Positions 35,181-44,095 of a DNA stretch of 64,000 nucleotides are shown here, piece after piece (the first letter of the stretch is position 1; every line of letters starts with the position of its first letter). The stretch spans positions 62,001 through 126,000 of the forward strand of contig NZ_JAIOUV010000010.1 of the NCBI RefSeq assembly GCF_019931145.1, read 5' to 3'. The translations under genes were made by a program, and so were the position numbers. Source of the DNA: Marinicella meishanensis. GTDB lineage: Bacteria > Pseudomonadota > Gammaproteobacteria > Xanthomonadales > Marinicellaceae. A model generated the notes under the pieces. The model worked only from the letters and a program-made list of their open reading frames with translations, was not told where the DNA came from and did not search any database.

Positions 35181-35327
35181 GCTCATTCCTGTCATTTTTG
35201 GCTAAAAAAGCGACGCATTTTAGCATGTCAGTCTCGATTCAACAGGAGAATTGTGACCCGATCACAGATCGGCCCACAGGCCGCCGATTACAGGCCCTTG
35301 ACCATCGCCTGTCAGTCAAAATGTCGT

Positions 35328-35333
35328 TATAAT
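35328..35333 (+). promoter_or_regulatory. -10 element for the transglutaminase/Sel1 operon
   Basis: Consensus TATAAT with the start ATG 30 nt downstream. TTGACC occurs upstream but at 24 nt spacing, so the -35 is weak or the promoter is activator-dependent. Confidence 0.5.
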
Positions 35334-35362
35334 GGGTCGTTTTAAAAGCGAAGGATTTAGGG

Positions 35363-37363
35363 ATGAATATTTTTTACTGTGCCTGTCTTTGGGGCCTCGC
35401 CATCATCAGTGCCCCCACCCAGGCCGCATTGACCATCACCACCCAACCCGATTGGGTCATCGAACACCAACCAGGCGCCGCACCAACCGACACCAAAGGC
35501 TTCGGTACGTCTTACCTGTTGTTTGACCAACAATTGGATGTGACGGCCGAGCAACAAACCGATTTCACCCGCATTGTGGCACAAATCAACAACGCCAGCG
35601 GCCTGTCTGAACAAGGCAAAATTTCATTGGCCTACGACCCCAGTTATCAAAGCCTGCAAGTCCACCATGTACACATCATCAGAAACGGCCAAGTGATCAA
35701 TGTGCTGGAGCAGCTTGAGTTTGAATTGATCCGGCAAGAAGCCGAACTGGATCAAGGCATCTACAATGGTCGGGTGACCGCTTTGTTGCTGTTGGAAGAC
35801 TTGCAAATCAACGACACCTTGGATTACGCCTTCACCAAAGTCGGGAAAAACCCCATTTTCAACAACCATGTGTTTGAAGTGTTCAGTTTGGAATGGGGCA
35901 TTCCCGTGGCCGATTTACACATCCGGGTGACGGTACCCAAAGACAAAAAGCTCCAATACCGCACCCTGAAAAAACAACGCAAACCCAAGAAAACCAAACA
36001 AGGTGAGCGCCAGAGCCACACCTGGCACCTGTCGCAAATCCCCGCCATGGATTACCAGGGCGGGTACCCCAAATGGTATGAACCGCGTGATTACCTGGAG
36101 ATCTCTGAATTCAAAGATTGGCAACAGGTGGCCACTTGGGCCAGTGAGGTGTTCGCCATCAATCTGGAGCTGGATGTGGCAACCACAGGCTTGGTCAGAC
36201 AATGGCAACAACGCCACCCGGATGAACTCACCCTGGCGACCAAAGCTTTGCAGTTTGTGCAAGATGAAATTCGCTACCTGGGCATCGAAATTGGCATCAA
36301 CAGCCACCAACCCCGGGTGCCGGCAGAAACCTATGCCACCAAATACGGCGATTGCAAAGACAAGACCATGTTATTGCATGCCATGTTGCGGGCCATGGAC
36401 ATTGAGTCCAAACCCTTCTTGGTCTCCACAGAACTGGACAAAAGCATCGTCAACCGCTTGCCCAGCCCGGGACTGTTCAACCACGTGATTTTGCAAATTG
36501 AGTTGGCCGGCAGCTCGTACTGGGTGGACCCCACCACCATCCATCAGGGTTCCCTGTTGAACCGCCTGAGCTTACCCGACTTTGCCTATGGCCTGGTGAT
36601 TGATGCGCAAACCAAACGGCTCAGCCCGATGGCCCGCAAAGACACCCAGGTCACCCTGTCAAAAACCGTTGAGACCCTACAACTCAAGCCCGACGCCAAG
36701 ACCATTCCCTTGTCGATAGAAACCCAGCACCAAGGTGAGTTTGCCGAATACTGGCGTTCCCGTTTGGCCAACACCACCGAGCAACAAATTCAAAACCAAT
36801 TTGAGTCACACACCAACCAAATGTATGGCTTGGCCGCCGCCACCGATGATTTGCAAGTGGTCGATGACGTGGCCGACAACCTGTTGACCATAGCAGAAAG
36901 CTATGAGCTGCAAGACGCCTGGCAACAGAACAACCGCTATGAGTTCATCGATACCCATGCACACAGCCTACTGTCCTATGTGGAAATGCCCAGCCGCATC
37001 AACCGCGACAGCCCACTGGCCCTGGCCCACCCGTTGACCATCGAACACCAGTTCATCATCGATGATCCCAGCAAGAAAATGGAATTCGCTGAGCGCGACA
37101 TTGACATCAGCACACCACACCTTTCTTACCAAAAATCGGTCAGCAAAAAAGGCCAACAAATCACCATCACCCACCAACTCAAAACCCTCAGCGACCACGC
37201 CGAAGTGGATGACTTGAAAGATTACTATGACACCATCAAAACCATCAAAGGCCACCTGTCGGAGGCGGTGGGTTTGCCCATCAAACAGAAGAAACGCATC
37301 AAGGAAAGCAATGACCGCTTGAAATCGGCCTTGCAAGACATGTTAAAGGAGAAGAAAAAATGA
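35363..37363 (+). CDS. Exported DUF3857 / transglutaminase-like protein
   Basis: A 666-residue protein with a signal peptide (MNIFYCACLWGLAIISAPTQA). The DUF3857 domain spans about 45-240 (YQSLQVHHVHIIRNGQVINV). The transglutaminase-like core spans about 290-400, with C331 in YGDCKDKTMLLHAML, H374 in LFNHVILQ and D389 in YWVDPT, so the Cys-His-Asp triad is intact. The C-terminal DUF2569-like beta region is followed by a basic helix (KQKKRIKESNDRLKS). In bacteria this pairing is found in periplasmic proteins of unknown substrate, thought to act as peptidases or crosslinkers. Its stop overlaps the next start as ATGA; the two genes are one unit. Confidence 0.9.
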   Translation: MNIFYCACLWGLAIISAPTQAALTITTQPDWVIEHQPGAAPTDTKGFGTSYLLFDQQLDVTAEQQTDFTRIVAQINNASGLSEQGKISLAYDPSYQSLQVHHVHIIRNGQVINVLEQLEFELIRQEAELDQGIYNGRVTALLLLEDLQINDTLDYAFTKVGKNPIFNNHVFEVFSLEWGIPVADLHIRVTVPKDKKLQYRTLKKQRKPKKTKQGERQSHTWHLSQIPAMDYQGGYPKWYEPRDYLEISEFKDWQQVATWASEVFAINLELDVATTGLVRQWQQRHPDELTLATKALQFVQDEIRYLGIEIGINSHQPRVPAETYATKYGDCKDKTMLLHAMLRAMDIESKPFLVSTELDKSIVNRLPSPGLFNHVILQIELAGSSYWVDPTTIHQGSLLNRLSLPDFAYGLVIDAQTKRLSPMARKDTQVTLSKTVETLQLKPDAKTIPLSIETQHQGEFAEYWRSRLANTTEQQIQNQFESHTNQMYGLAAATDDLQVVDDVADNLLTIAESYELQDAWQQNNRYEFIDTHAHSLLSYVEMPSRINRDSPLALAHPLTIEHQFIIDDPSKKMEFAERDIDISTPHLSYQKSVSKKGQQITITHQLKTLSDHAEVDDLKDYYDTIKTIKGHLSEAVGLPIKQKKRIKESNDRLKSALQDMLKEKKK

Positions 37364-40300
37364 ACCTCAAAATGCTGACCCTGACCCTCTTTTTGGGCCT
37401 GTTCCACCTGCCTGCTCAAGCCAACTATTTCAGCGACAAAGCCAATCAGGTGATCTCGCTGGAGGTCATGAAAGCCCAGCAACAAGCCTTTGAGGACCGT
37501 TTGGACCAAACCGCTTTGTGGCAAGCCATTGAGGACTTACCCATCGGTGATGGCGACGAATTTTCAGATACCGTTTGCCTACAACACATCGATCAAATCG
37601 ACCAGCTACTCACCGAATATTTTTACTCATTGCAGCTCCAGAAACTGGCGCTGGACTGCCACAATTTGCTGTCGAATGAAGATCAAGCGGCGGTCAATGA
37701 AGCCAACCTGCTCACCTTGGCGCAGTTGATCACCGACTCGGGTGATGGCGAAGACCTGGACTCGGCGTTCTGGATCACCGACATCAATTCGGCCTATGAA
37801 TTTCTCGAATTGGCTGGTTTTGAAGTCATTGATGGCGAGTTGAAGCTGCACAAGAACCAGACCTATCTGGCGGCGTTGGTGCAAGGCGATGAGGTACTGG
37901 CTGAATACCGCTACTTCAAAATGAGTCAATTCTTCAGGGGCATCAACGACACCGTTGGCGAATTGTTGGACGAAGACGAAGCCCACTTTTTCAAAGTGAT
38001 GAATTTGGTGCTCAAAACCGAATTGAAAGACAACGAAGGCTTGTTCACCCTGGCCTATGCCGACATCACCGAAGCGCAGGTCCTGCTGGCCAATTTGCTG
38101 TTGGGCAAAACCAATAAATTCCCCACCTTGTATGCGGATGCCTTTGATTTGTTCGCCCAAGCGGCGGCCAATGGCAGTGTCATTGCCAAATACAACCAAG
38201 CCTACCGCATCTTCATCGATGGGATGGAAGACCAGTACACCTTGGGTCATGAACTGATCACCGAAGCCTTGAGTGCCCGCTACGCACCAGCACTGACTTT
38301 AGCCGCCATCGTGCGGGAACAAAAGCTGGGCATCAAACGGGACCGCAAAACCGTGGCGAATTTGATTTCCTTGATGAATGAACAAGGTGAGCCAGGTGAG
38401 TATGAACTGATGATTGGTCGTTACATGCTCAGCGAACGCATATGGGACAACCAAAAACTGGCCAAAAAATACCTGGATCTGGCGATCGAAAAAAACAACC
38501 CCGAAGCCATGATACTGTACGCCTTCATGTACAAACGCGGTTATGCCGTGAACCAAAGCGACAAAAAAGCCCATGAATGGTATGTCAAAGCCACCAAACA
38601 CGACAAAACCGGTAAAGCATGGACCCGGGTTGGCATCAATCTGGTGGATGGAACCGGTGTCAAAAAGAACCCCAAAGCGGCGCTGAATGCCTTCATCAAA
38701 GCCAGTGAATTGGGTGACTCAGATGGCTACCTGTATGCCGGCATTCTGCAGTATGTCAATGACTACGAATTGCAAGACTTTGCCAAGGCCCATCAACATT
38801 TCCTGCAGGGACATGAACAAGGTAATTTACTGGCCACCTTGAATCTGGCCAAAACCTATTTTCATGGGCATGGGGTCAAACAGGACTTCCAGCGGGCTTT
38901 TGCATTGTTCAAACAATCCGAGGAAGGGAATTACTATGACAGCGACATTTATTTGGCGGTTTCTCATTACCAAGGCTTGGGCACCACAGTTGACACCGAT
39001 CAAGGCTTGTTCCTGTATCGCAAAATCATCAATGACAACAAAAGCTTCAATGCCAACCGCAAAAACGTGGTTTTGGCCAATTTGAATTTGCGTTTGTCCT
39101 ATGTCGGCGAGCACCAACACGCCACACCCAGTGTCAACCTGGTGGCTGAGCTGGAGCAACGGGCCGCAGCCAACGACGCCAGTGCCATGTATCAGCTCGG
39201 TTATCTGCATTACATGCGATATGCCAATGACATGGACCGCGAATCCGGCCTCAAATGGCTGCAACAAGCGGCCGCAGCGGGCATTGCCCAGGCCCATTTC
39301 CAGCTGTCTCGCTACCACCGCTGGGCAGGTGATGACGCCAAACAATCACGACACCTGGAACTGGCCAAGCAGCTTGGTGATCCAGAACCGATTTTTGATG
39401 CCGCCACTGACCTGTTGGATGACAACCCGGCGCAAGCCCTGGCCATCATTCAAGAGACGGCTGACAAGGGTTTGATTTTTGCCATCAATAAATTGGCCAA
39501 AATCTATGCGGCCGGAGAAGTGGTGACCGCTGATTTTGCCAAATCGGTGGCATACAGCCGCCTGGCCCATTCCGTGGGTGACACCTACGCGCTGAAACGA
39601 ATCCTCAAGCAGTACACCAAAAAACAAATCAACCAAGAACTGCTGAGCAACACCGTCCAATTGTTGGAGGTTGAAGCCGAAGACACCCAATCCACCTCGT
39701 TGATGCGCATATTGGCTGAGTTTTATGCCAATGATGAAATGCCTGAGTACAACCCAGAAAAAGTCGTGCACTGGTATGTGCGGGCCTTTGAGGCCGGTGA
39801 CAAAGAGGCCATCATTGAGCTGGGCAAGCGCTACATGTATGGCATTCAAATCACCCAGAACTTTGACCTGGCCCAATTTTTCTTCACCAACGCCGCCGCC
39901 AAACGCGAATTCACTTGGGCCGACTTGGTGGATGAACCCGGCAGCTTTTGGGTGGCTTTGATGCTGCAAAAAGGCCTGGGTGTGGAACAAAACCTGGAAG
40001 CGGCCCGACAAATCTACGCCAACAACTTCCACAGCAGCCGCAAAAAAGAAGCCAAAAACAACTATGCGGTGATGACCTGCCAAGCCGAACACACGAATAA
40101 GAAAGAACGCAAAATCGCCCATGAAATCATCCTGGATCTGAGCACCGATTCCAGAACCGTGATGTTCAATTTGGGCTGGATGTACGAACACGGCATTTGT
40201 ACCAAACAAGACCTGGCAGCGGCCAAACTGGCTTACCAACAGGCGGCCGACAAAAATTCACCACATGCCTTGTATCGCTTGCATCAATTGCATCAGTCCG

Positions 40301-40497
40301 GTGAACTGTTTGAACAAAACGAGGTGCTGGCGGCCGAATACCTGGACCGATCCATTGAGACTTCGAAGAAAGTCAGGCACCACAACATGATGAGCACCTT
40401 TTTGGACCTGCCTTACATCAAAAACCTCAAGCTGGACCTGCCGGCAGCCCAACCACAAGCCTTGCCAGCCGCCGCCCAATCCGGTGACTCACAATGA
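37360..40497 (+). CDS. Giant exported Sel1/TPR-like repeat protein
   Basis: A 1045-residue protein with AAGGAG before the start and ATGA overlap with the preceding gene. The signal peptide is MLTLTLFLGLFHLPAQA. From about residue 230 it is a solenoid of 36-residue Sel1-like repeats, e.g. PEAMILYAFMYKRGYAVNQS, AYLYAGI-type helices, NLLATLNLAKTYFHGHGVKQ, SAMYQLGYLHYMRYANDMD and FNLGWMYEHGICTKQDLAAA. Sel1 repeats bind other proteins. Coupling to the transglutaminase-like protein suggests a periplasmic complex. It overlaps the convergent PqqB-like gene by 9 bp tail to tail. Confidence 0.9.
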   Translation: MNLKMLTLTLFLGLFHLPAQANYFSDKANQVISLEVMKAQQQAFEDRLDQTALWQAIEDLPIGDGDEFSDTVCLQHIDQIDQLLTEYFYSLQLQKLALDCHNLLSNEDQAAVNEANLLTLAQLITDSGDGEDLDSAFWITDINSAYEFLELAGFEVIDGELKLHKNQTYLAALVQGDEVLAEYRYFKMSQFFRGINDTVGELLDEDEAHFFKVMNLVLKTELKDNEGLFTLAYADITEAQVLLANLLLGKTNKFPTLYADAFDLFAQAAANGSVIAKYNQAYRIFIDGMEDQYTLGHELITEALSARYAPALTLAAIVREQKLGIKRDRKTVANLISLMNEQGEPGEYELMIGRYMLSERIWDNQKLAKKYLDLAIEKNNPEAMILYAFMYKRGYAVNQSDKKAHEWYVKATKHDKTGKAWTRVGINLVDGTGVKKNPKAALNAFIKASELGDSDGYLYAGILQYVNDYELQDFAKAHQHFLQGHEQGNLLATLNLAKTYFHGHGVKQDFQRAFALFKQSEEGNYYDSDIYLAVSHYQGLGTTVDTDQGLFLYRKIINDNKSFNANRKNVVLANLNLRLSYVGEHQHATPSVNLVAELEQRAAANDASAMYQLGYLHYMRYANDMDRESGLKWLQQAAAAGIAQAHFQLSRYHRWAGDDAKQSRHLELAKQLGDPEPIFDAATDLLDDNPAQALAIIQETADKGLIFAINKLAKIYAAGEVVTADFAKSVAYSRLAHSVGDTYALKRILKQYTKKQINQELLSNTVQLLEVEAEDTQSTSLMRILAEFYANDEMPEYNPEKVVHWYVRAFEAGDKEAIIELGKRYMYGIQITQNFDLAQFFFTNAAAKREFTWADLVDEPGSFWVALMLQKGLGVEQNLEAARQIYANNFHSSRKKEAKNNYAVMTCQAEHTNKKERKIAHEIILDLSTDSRTVMFNLGWMYEHGICTKQDLAAAKLAYQQAADKNSPHALYRLHQLHQSGELFEQNEVLAAEYLDRSIETSKKVRHHNMMSTFLDLPYIKNLKLDLPAAQPQALPAAAQSGDSQ

Positions 40498-41412
40498 AAT
40501 GGCCAGGCCCCGGTGAGCCACCCGAAAACCAGCGGCCAGCACCTGTTGACTGGCCGCTGAGTCGAGGTTGATCAATGGGTTGCTGTGGTTGAAATGGATG
40601 AAAATGATTTTCTGCTTCTGAGCCGCTGGTAAGTCCGCAAACAAGGCCATGCTTTCGGTCACAAACGGATGGGGAATTTCACTCATGTCGCGGTTGGGAA
40701 TTTCGCCGTTGGCAAAAAAAGTGGCGTCCAATAAGGCGTGATCCACTTGCTGGATGGCTTGCTTGATGTCCGTGTCCCACTTTTGCCATTTGTCGATGTC
40801 AGGAATGAACAACACCTTGCTGTTTGGCCCCTTGATCTGGTAACCCACCGTTTCGGTGAACTCATCGCGGTGAGGCACCAACATCGGGGTGATGACCAAG
40901 CGTTGATTCAAAGCCACGGGTTGTGCCTGTTGTAAATCCATCAAGCGGATGTTGCCCAATTTGACCAACTGACTCCAAGGGCCATGCTCTTGCAGGAATT
41001 TTTTGAACCGGGGCATCACGTAGACCGGCACGTCTTGGGTGCCGGCCGCTTCACGCCCCAAATGCAGCAACCCGGTGTAATGGCCCATGTGACCATGGGT
41101 CAGGAAGATGCCATGTAGGTCGTATTGACCATCCGGCGCCAGCTGGTGCAAATGGTGCATTTGTTCGCGGATGTCCGGGGTGGCTTCAAACAAAAATTTT
41201 TGTTGGGCACCGTGATCCACCACCGCCAATGAAGTCGCATAACGTTTGGCTGTAGGATCATCCCACCCGGCTTGACAATGGGGCCGATAACAATTCAGCT
41301 GGGGATAGCCTGCATCTTGGGCCACACCCAACACATGCAGAGTGACTGAATCGGCGGCCACAGCCCATTGCCCGCCCCACATCAACAAACACCACAAAGC
41401 CCATAAACGCAT
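40489..41412 (-). CDS. Secreted PqqB-like metallo-beta-lactamase-fold hydrolase
   Basis: A 307-residue protein. The start is the ATG at 41412 (MRLWALWCLLMWGG) after GAGAG; a TTG upstream is disfavoured. A signal peptide ends near QWAVAA. The MBL fold follows: LHVLGVAQDAGYPQLNC and the metal motif LTHGHMGHYTGL (HxHxxH, with Gly where Asp is usual). Further metal ligands are PHRDEF, IPDIDKW and IHFNHSNPL. The opening matches PqqB. No pqqA, C, D or E genes are nearby and this protein is exported, so PQQ synthesis is unlikely. It is probably a distinct periplasmic hydrolase of the PqqB-like branch. Confidence 0.85.
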   Translation of the reverse strand: MRLWALWCLLMWGGQWAVAADSVTLHVLGVAQDAGYPQLNCYRPHCQAGWDDPTAKRYATSLAVVDHGAQQKFLFEATPDIREQMHHLHQLAPDGQYDLHGIFLTHGHMGHYTGLLHLGREAAGTQDVPVYVMPRFKKFLQEHGPWSQLVKLGNIRLMDLQQAQPVALNQRLVITPMLVPHRDEFTETVGYQIKGPNSKVLFIPDIDKWQKWDTDIKQAIQQVDHALLDATFFANGEIPNRDMSEIPHPFVTESMALFADLPAAQKQKIIFIHFNHSNPLINLDSAASQQVLAAGFRVAHRGLAISL

Positions 41413-41435
41413 GAGAACTCTCGCCAAATCAAAGC

Positions 41436-41444
41436 ATCATAGCA
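41436..41444 (-). promoter_or_regulatory. Extended -10 promoter for the PqqB-like gene
   Basis: TGC followed by TATGAT on the minus strand, 24-32 nt upstream of the start at 41412. No good -35. Confidence 0.5.
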
Positions 41445-41553
41445 CAGCCTTTTCGGTCTGTTGACAGCCGCTGGATGTTTGCAAAAAGTGACTACTGGGA
41501 TTCGAATTGGCCGCTGATTTGTGTCACAATCATTGTTTTATTCAGGACGAATC

Positions 41554-42183
41554 ATGAAAAACTTGTTGTTGAAACCCATCCTCAAAGGGGCCTTGGTGGC
41601 CATTCCCGTGCTGGTCACTGTGTGGGTCACTTGGAGCTTGGTGAAATGGATTGATGGCTTGGGCAAAATGGCCCTCAAGCCGTTTTTGTTGGACCATTTG
41701 ATCTTTCCAGGCAGCGGCCTGATCATCATGGTCTTGCTGTTGTGGGCGGTGGGCTTGTTGTTCCAGTTCAGTGTGATCAATTGGGTGTTCAAGAAAGTCG
41801 AACAGTCTGTGCTGCGCTTCCCACTGGTGAAAACCGTGTACTCAGCGGTCAAAGACCTGGCCGGCATGTTTGATAATTCCCAACAAAAAAACCAACAGGT
41901 GGTGCTGGTAGACATGCAAAAAACCGGCCTGGGACATTTGGTGGGGATGGTCACCAATGACCAACTGCCACAGGTGATCCGCGATGCCGATGGCGCTGCC
42001 GAGACTGACTTGGTGGCGGTTTATTTACCCATGAGTTACATGGTGGGTGGCTACACCATTTTCATCGAACGGTCACAAGTCACCCCAGTAGACTGGTCGT
42101 TTGAAGAGGCCATGCGCTTTGCCTTGACGGCGGGTGTCTCACAAAAACCCGAAGCGGTGACTGACAAAACCGCCCAGCCCTGA
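41554..42183 (+). CDS. DUF502 family membrane protein
   Basis: A 209-residue protein. The start at 41554 (MKNLLLKPILKGALVAIPVL) follows AGGA by 6 nt. Two transmembrane segments (about 10-32 and 55-78) flank a short loop with WIDGLGKMALKPFLLDH. The conserved family blocks are RFPLVKTVYSAVKDL and YLPMSYMVGGYTIF. DUF502 proteins are inner-membrane proteins of unknown function found across proteobacteria. A GC-rich hairpin follows the gene. Confidence 0.9.
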   Translation: MKNLLLKPILKGALVAIPVLVTVWVTWSLVKWIDGLGKMALKPFLLDHLIFPGSGLIIMVLLLWAVGLLFQFSVINWVFKKVEQSVLRFPLVKTVYSAVKDLAGMFDNSQQKNQQVVLVDMQKTGLGHLVGMVTNDQLPQVIRDADGAAETDLVAVYLPMSYMVGGYTIFIERSQVTPVDWSFEEAMRFALTAGVSQKPEAVTDKTAQP

Positions 42184-42198
42184 ACCAACGGCCTGCTT

Positions 42199-42219
42199 GC
42201 GGCGCTCCTTCGGCGCCGC
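42199..42219 (+). terminator. GC-rich hairpin after the DUF502 gene
   Basis: GCGGCGC-N7-GCGCCGC, a perfect 7-bp stem 16 bp past the stop. No T-run, so termination is possible but not certain. Confidence 0.45.
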
Positions 42220-42283
42220 ATTCAATGGACAGTGAACAATGATTTTTAGTATCATGTGCGCTTTCATTTGATATCCCAAAGCC

Positions 42284-43954
42284 ATGGCTGAATACATCTA
42301 CACCATGATGGGGGTGAGCAAAACCGTGCCACCCAATCGTGAAATCATCAAAGACATCTCTTTGTCCTTCTTTCCCGGCGCCAAAATCGGTGTGCTGGGC
42401 TTGAATGGCGCCGGTAAATCCACCGTGTTGCGGATCATGGCCGGCATCGATCAGGAGTATTCGGGAGAAGCCAGGCCCCAACCCGGCATCAAAATTGGAT
42501 ACCTGCCCCAAGAGCCCCAACTGGATGACGACAAAACCGTGCGCGATAATGTCGAAGCGGGCATGGGCGATGTGAAAAATCTGCTGACCGAGTTCGATGA
42601 AATCAACATGCAGTTCGCCGAGCCCATGAGCGATGATGCCATGAATGATTTGTTGGCCAAACAAGCCGAGTTGCAAGAACAAATCGATGCCGCTGGCGGC
42701 TGGGATTTGGACCGCACCATGAACATGGCGGCCGAAGCCCTGCGCTTGCCACCCTGGGATGCCGAGGTCAAAAACCTTTCGGGCGGTGAGAAGCGCCGCG
42801 TGGCATTGTGCCAATTGTTGTTGTCATCGCCGGACATGTTGTTGTTGGATGAGCCCACCAACCACTTGGATGCCGAAACCGTGGCCTGGCTGGAACGCTA
42901 CCTGCATGACTTCACCGGCACCATCGTGGCGGTGACGCATGACCGCTACTTTTTGGACAACGCCGCCGAATGGATTCTGGAGCTGGATCGGGGTCACGGC
43001 ATTCCCTGGAAAGGCAATTACTCTTCCTGGCTGGAACAAAAAGAACAACGCCTGGAACAAGAGTCCAAACAGGAACAGGCGCACATGAAAACCATCAAAC
43101 AGGAACTGGAATGGGTGCGCTCGAATGCCAAAGGTCGCCGCACCAAATCCAAGGCCCGCTTGAAACAGTTCGAGGAGCTGCAATCCAAGGAATTCCAAAA
43201 ACGCAACGAAACCTCACAGATTTACATCCCACCTGGACCGCGACTGGGTGATGCGGTGATTGAGTTCAACAACGTGTCCAAGGCCTTCGAAGACAAGTAC
43301 CTGATCGATGATCTGTCGTTCAAAGTGCCACAAGGTGCCATCGTCGGCATCATCGGCCCCAACGGTGCCGGTAAAACCACCTTATTCAACATGATCGCCG
43401 GCACCGAACAACCGGACGAAGGCAGCATCAGCATCGGACCCACCGTGGAATTGGCTTATGTGTCACAAAGCCGCGAAGACCTGGGCCATGACCGACCTTT
43501 GTTTGAAGAAGTGGCTGATGGCGAAGAAGTGATCAAAGTCGGCAACTACACCCTGCCCGCCCGGGCTTGGCTCAGCCGTTTCAACTTCAAGGGTGCCGAC
43601 CAACAAAAATTGGTCAAGCACCTCTCAGGTGGTGAGCGCAACCGCCTGCAACTGGCCAAGGTGCTGAAACTCGGTGGCAATGTCTTGATGCTTGACGAAC
43701 CAACCAACGATTTGGACGTGGAAACCTTGCGGGCTTTGGAAGAAGCCTTGCTGAACTTCGCCGGTTCGGTGCTGGTGATCTCACATGACCGCTGGTTCCT
43801 GGACCGCATCGCCACCCACATATTGGCCTATGAAAACAACTCCCACGTCGAGTTCTTTGAAGGCAACTACACCGAATACGAACAGGACTACAAAAACCGC
43901 CACGGCAAAGCCCTGCAACCCGAACGGATCAAGTACCGGCCATTGAAGAAATGA
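42284..43954 (+). CDS. ettA: Energy-dependent translational throttle protein EttA (ABC-F)
   Basis: A 556-residue cytoplasmic protein with two fused ABC ATPase domains and no membrane segments. Domain 1 has Walker A GLNGAGKST, signature NLSGGEKRRV and Walker B LLLDEPTNHLD. Domain 2 has GPNGAGKTT, HLSGGERNRL and LMLDEPTNDLD. The long charged linker (EQKEQRLEQESKQEQAHM) reaches toward the ribosomal E site. EttA binds the E site and gates the first elongation steps according to the ADP/ATP ratio. The N-terminus MAEYIYTMMGVSK and the length of 556 match EttA rather than Uup, YheS or YbiT. Confidence 0.97.
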   Translation: MAEYIYTMMGVSKTVPPNREIIKDISLSFFPGAKIGVLGLNGAGKSTVLRIMAGIDQEYSGEARPQPGIKIGYLPQEPQLDDDKTVRDNVEAGMGDVKNLLTEFDEINMQFAEPMSDDAMNDLLAKQAELQEQIDAAGGWDLDRTMNMAAEALRLPPWDAEVKNLSGGEKRRVALCQLLLSSPDMLLLDEPTNHLDAETVAWLERYLHDFTGTIVAVTHDRYFLDNAAEWILELDRGHGIPWKGNYSSWLEQKEQRLEQESKQEQAHMKTIKQELEWVRSNAKGRRTKSKARLKQFEELQSKEFQKRNETSQIYIPPGPRLGDAVIEFNNVSKAFEDKYLIDDLSFKVPQGAIVGIIGPNGAGKTTLFNMIAGTEQPDEGSISIGPTVELAYVSQSREDLGHDRPLFEEVADGEEVIKVGNYTLPARAWLSRFNFKGADQQKLVKHLSGGERNRLQLAKVLKLGGNVLMLDEPTNDLDVETLRALEEALLNFAGSVLVISHDRWFLDRIATHILAYENNSHVEFFEGNYTEYEQDYKNRHGKALQPERIKYRPLKK

Positions 43955-43972
43955 TGGCAGCAAGACACAACT

Positions 43973-44001
43973 GATCGGCGCTTGAAGCTCAAGTGCCGAT
44001 C
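43973..44001. terminator. 13-bp hairpin after ettA
   Basis: GATCGGCGCTTGA and TCAAGTGCCGATC pair over 13 bp (one G-U) around a 3-nt loop, 19 bp past the ettA stop. No T-run follows, so it may be a Rho-assisted terminator or an mRNA-stabilising stem. Confidence 0.55.
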
Positions 44002-44057
44002 GCTGTTCCTGATATAACCGCTGGCTTTGTACTTTTAACCTATACAGCTATTAAATT

Positions 44058-44066
44058 TGGTATGAT
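44058..44066 (+). promoter_or_regulatory. Extended -10 promoter for the metalloprotease gene
   Basis: TGG followed by TATGAT at 44061-44066, start codon 30 nt downstream. No convincing -35. Confidence 0.5.
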
Positions 44067-44095
44067 GTTTGTGAACCAAAACACAAAGACCGACC

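Noticed and set aside
40489-41412. PQQ biosynthesis locus
   Set aside because: Only a PqqB-like protein is present, and it is exported; no pqqA, C, D or E nearby.
43973-44001. 13-bp hairpin after ettA as a REP-type repeat
   Set aside because: I find only one copy in the window and it sits where a terminator would be expected.
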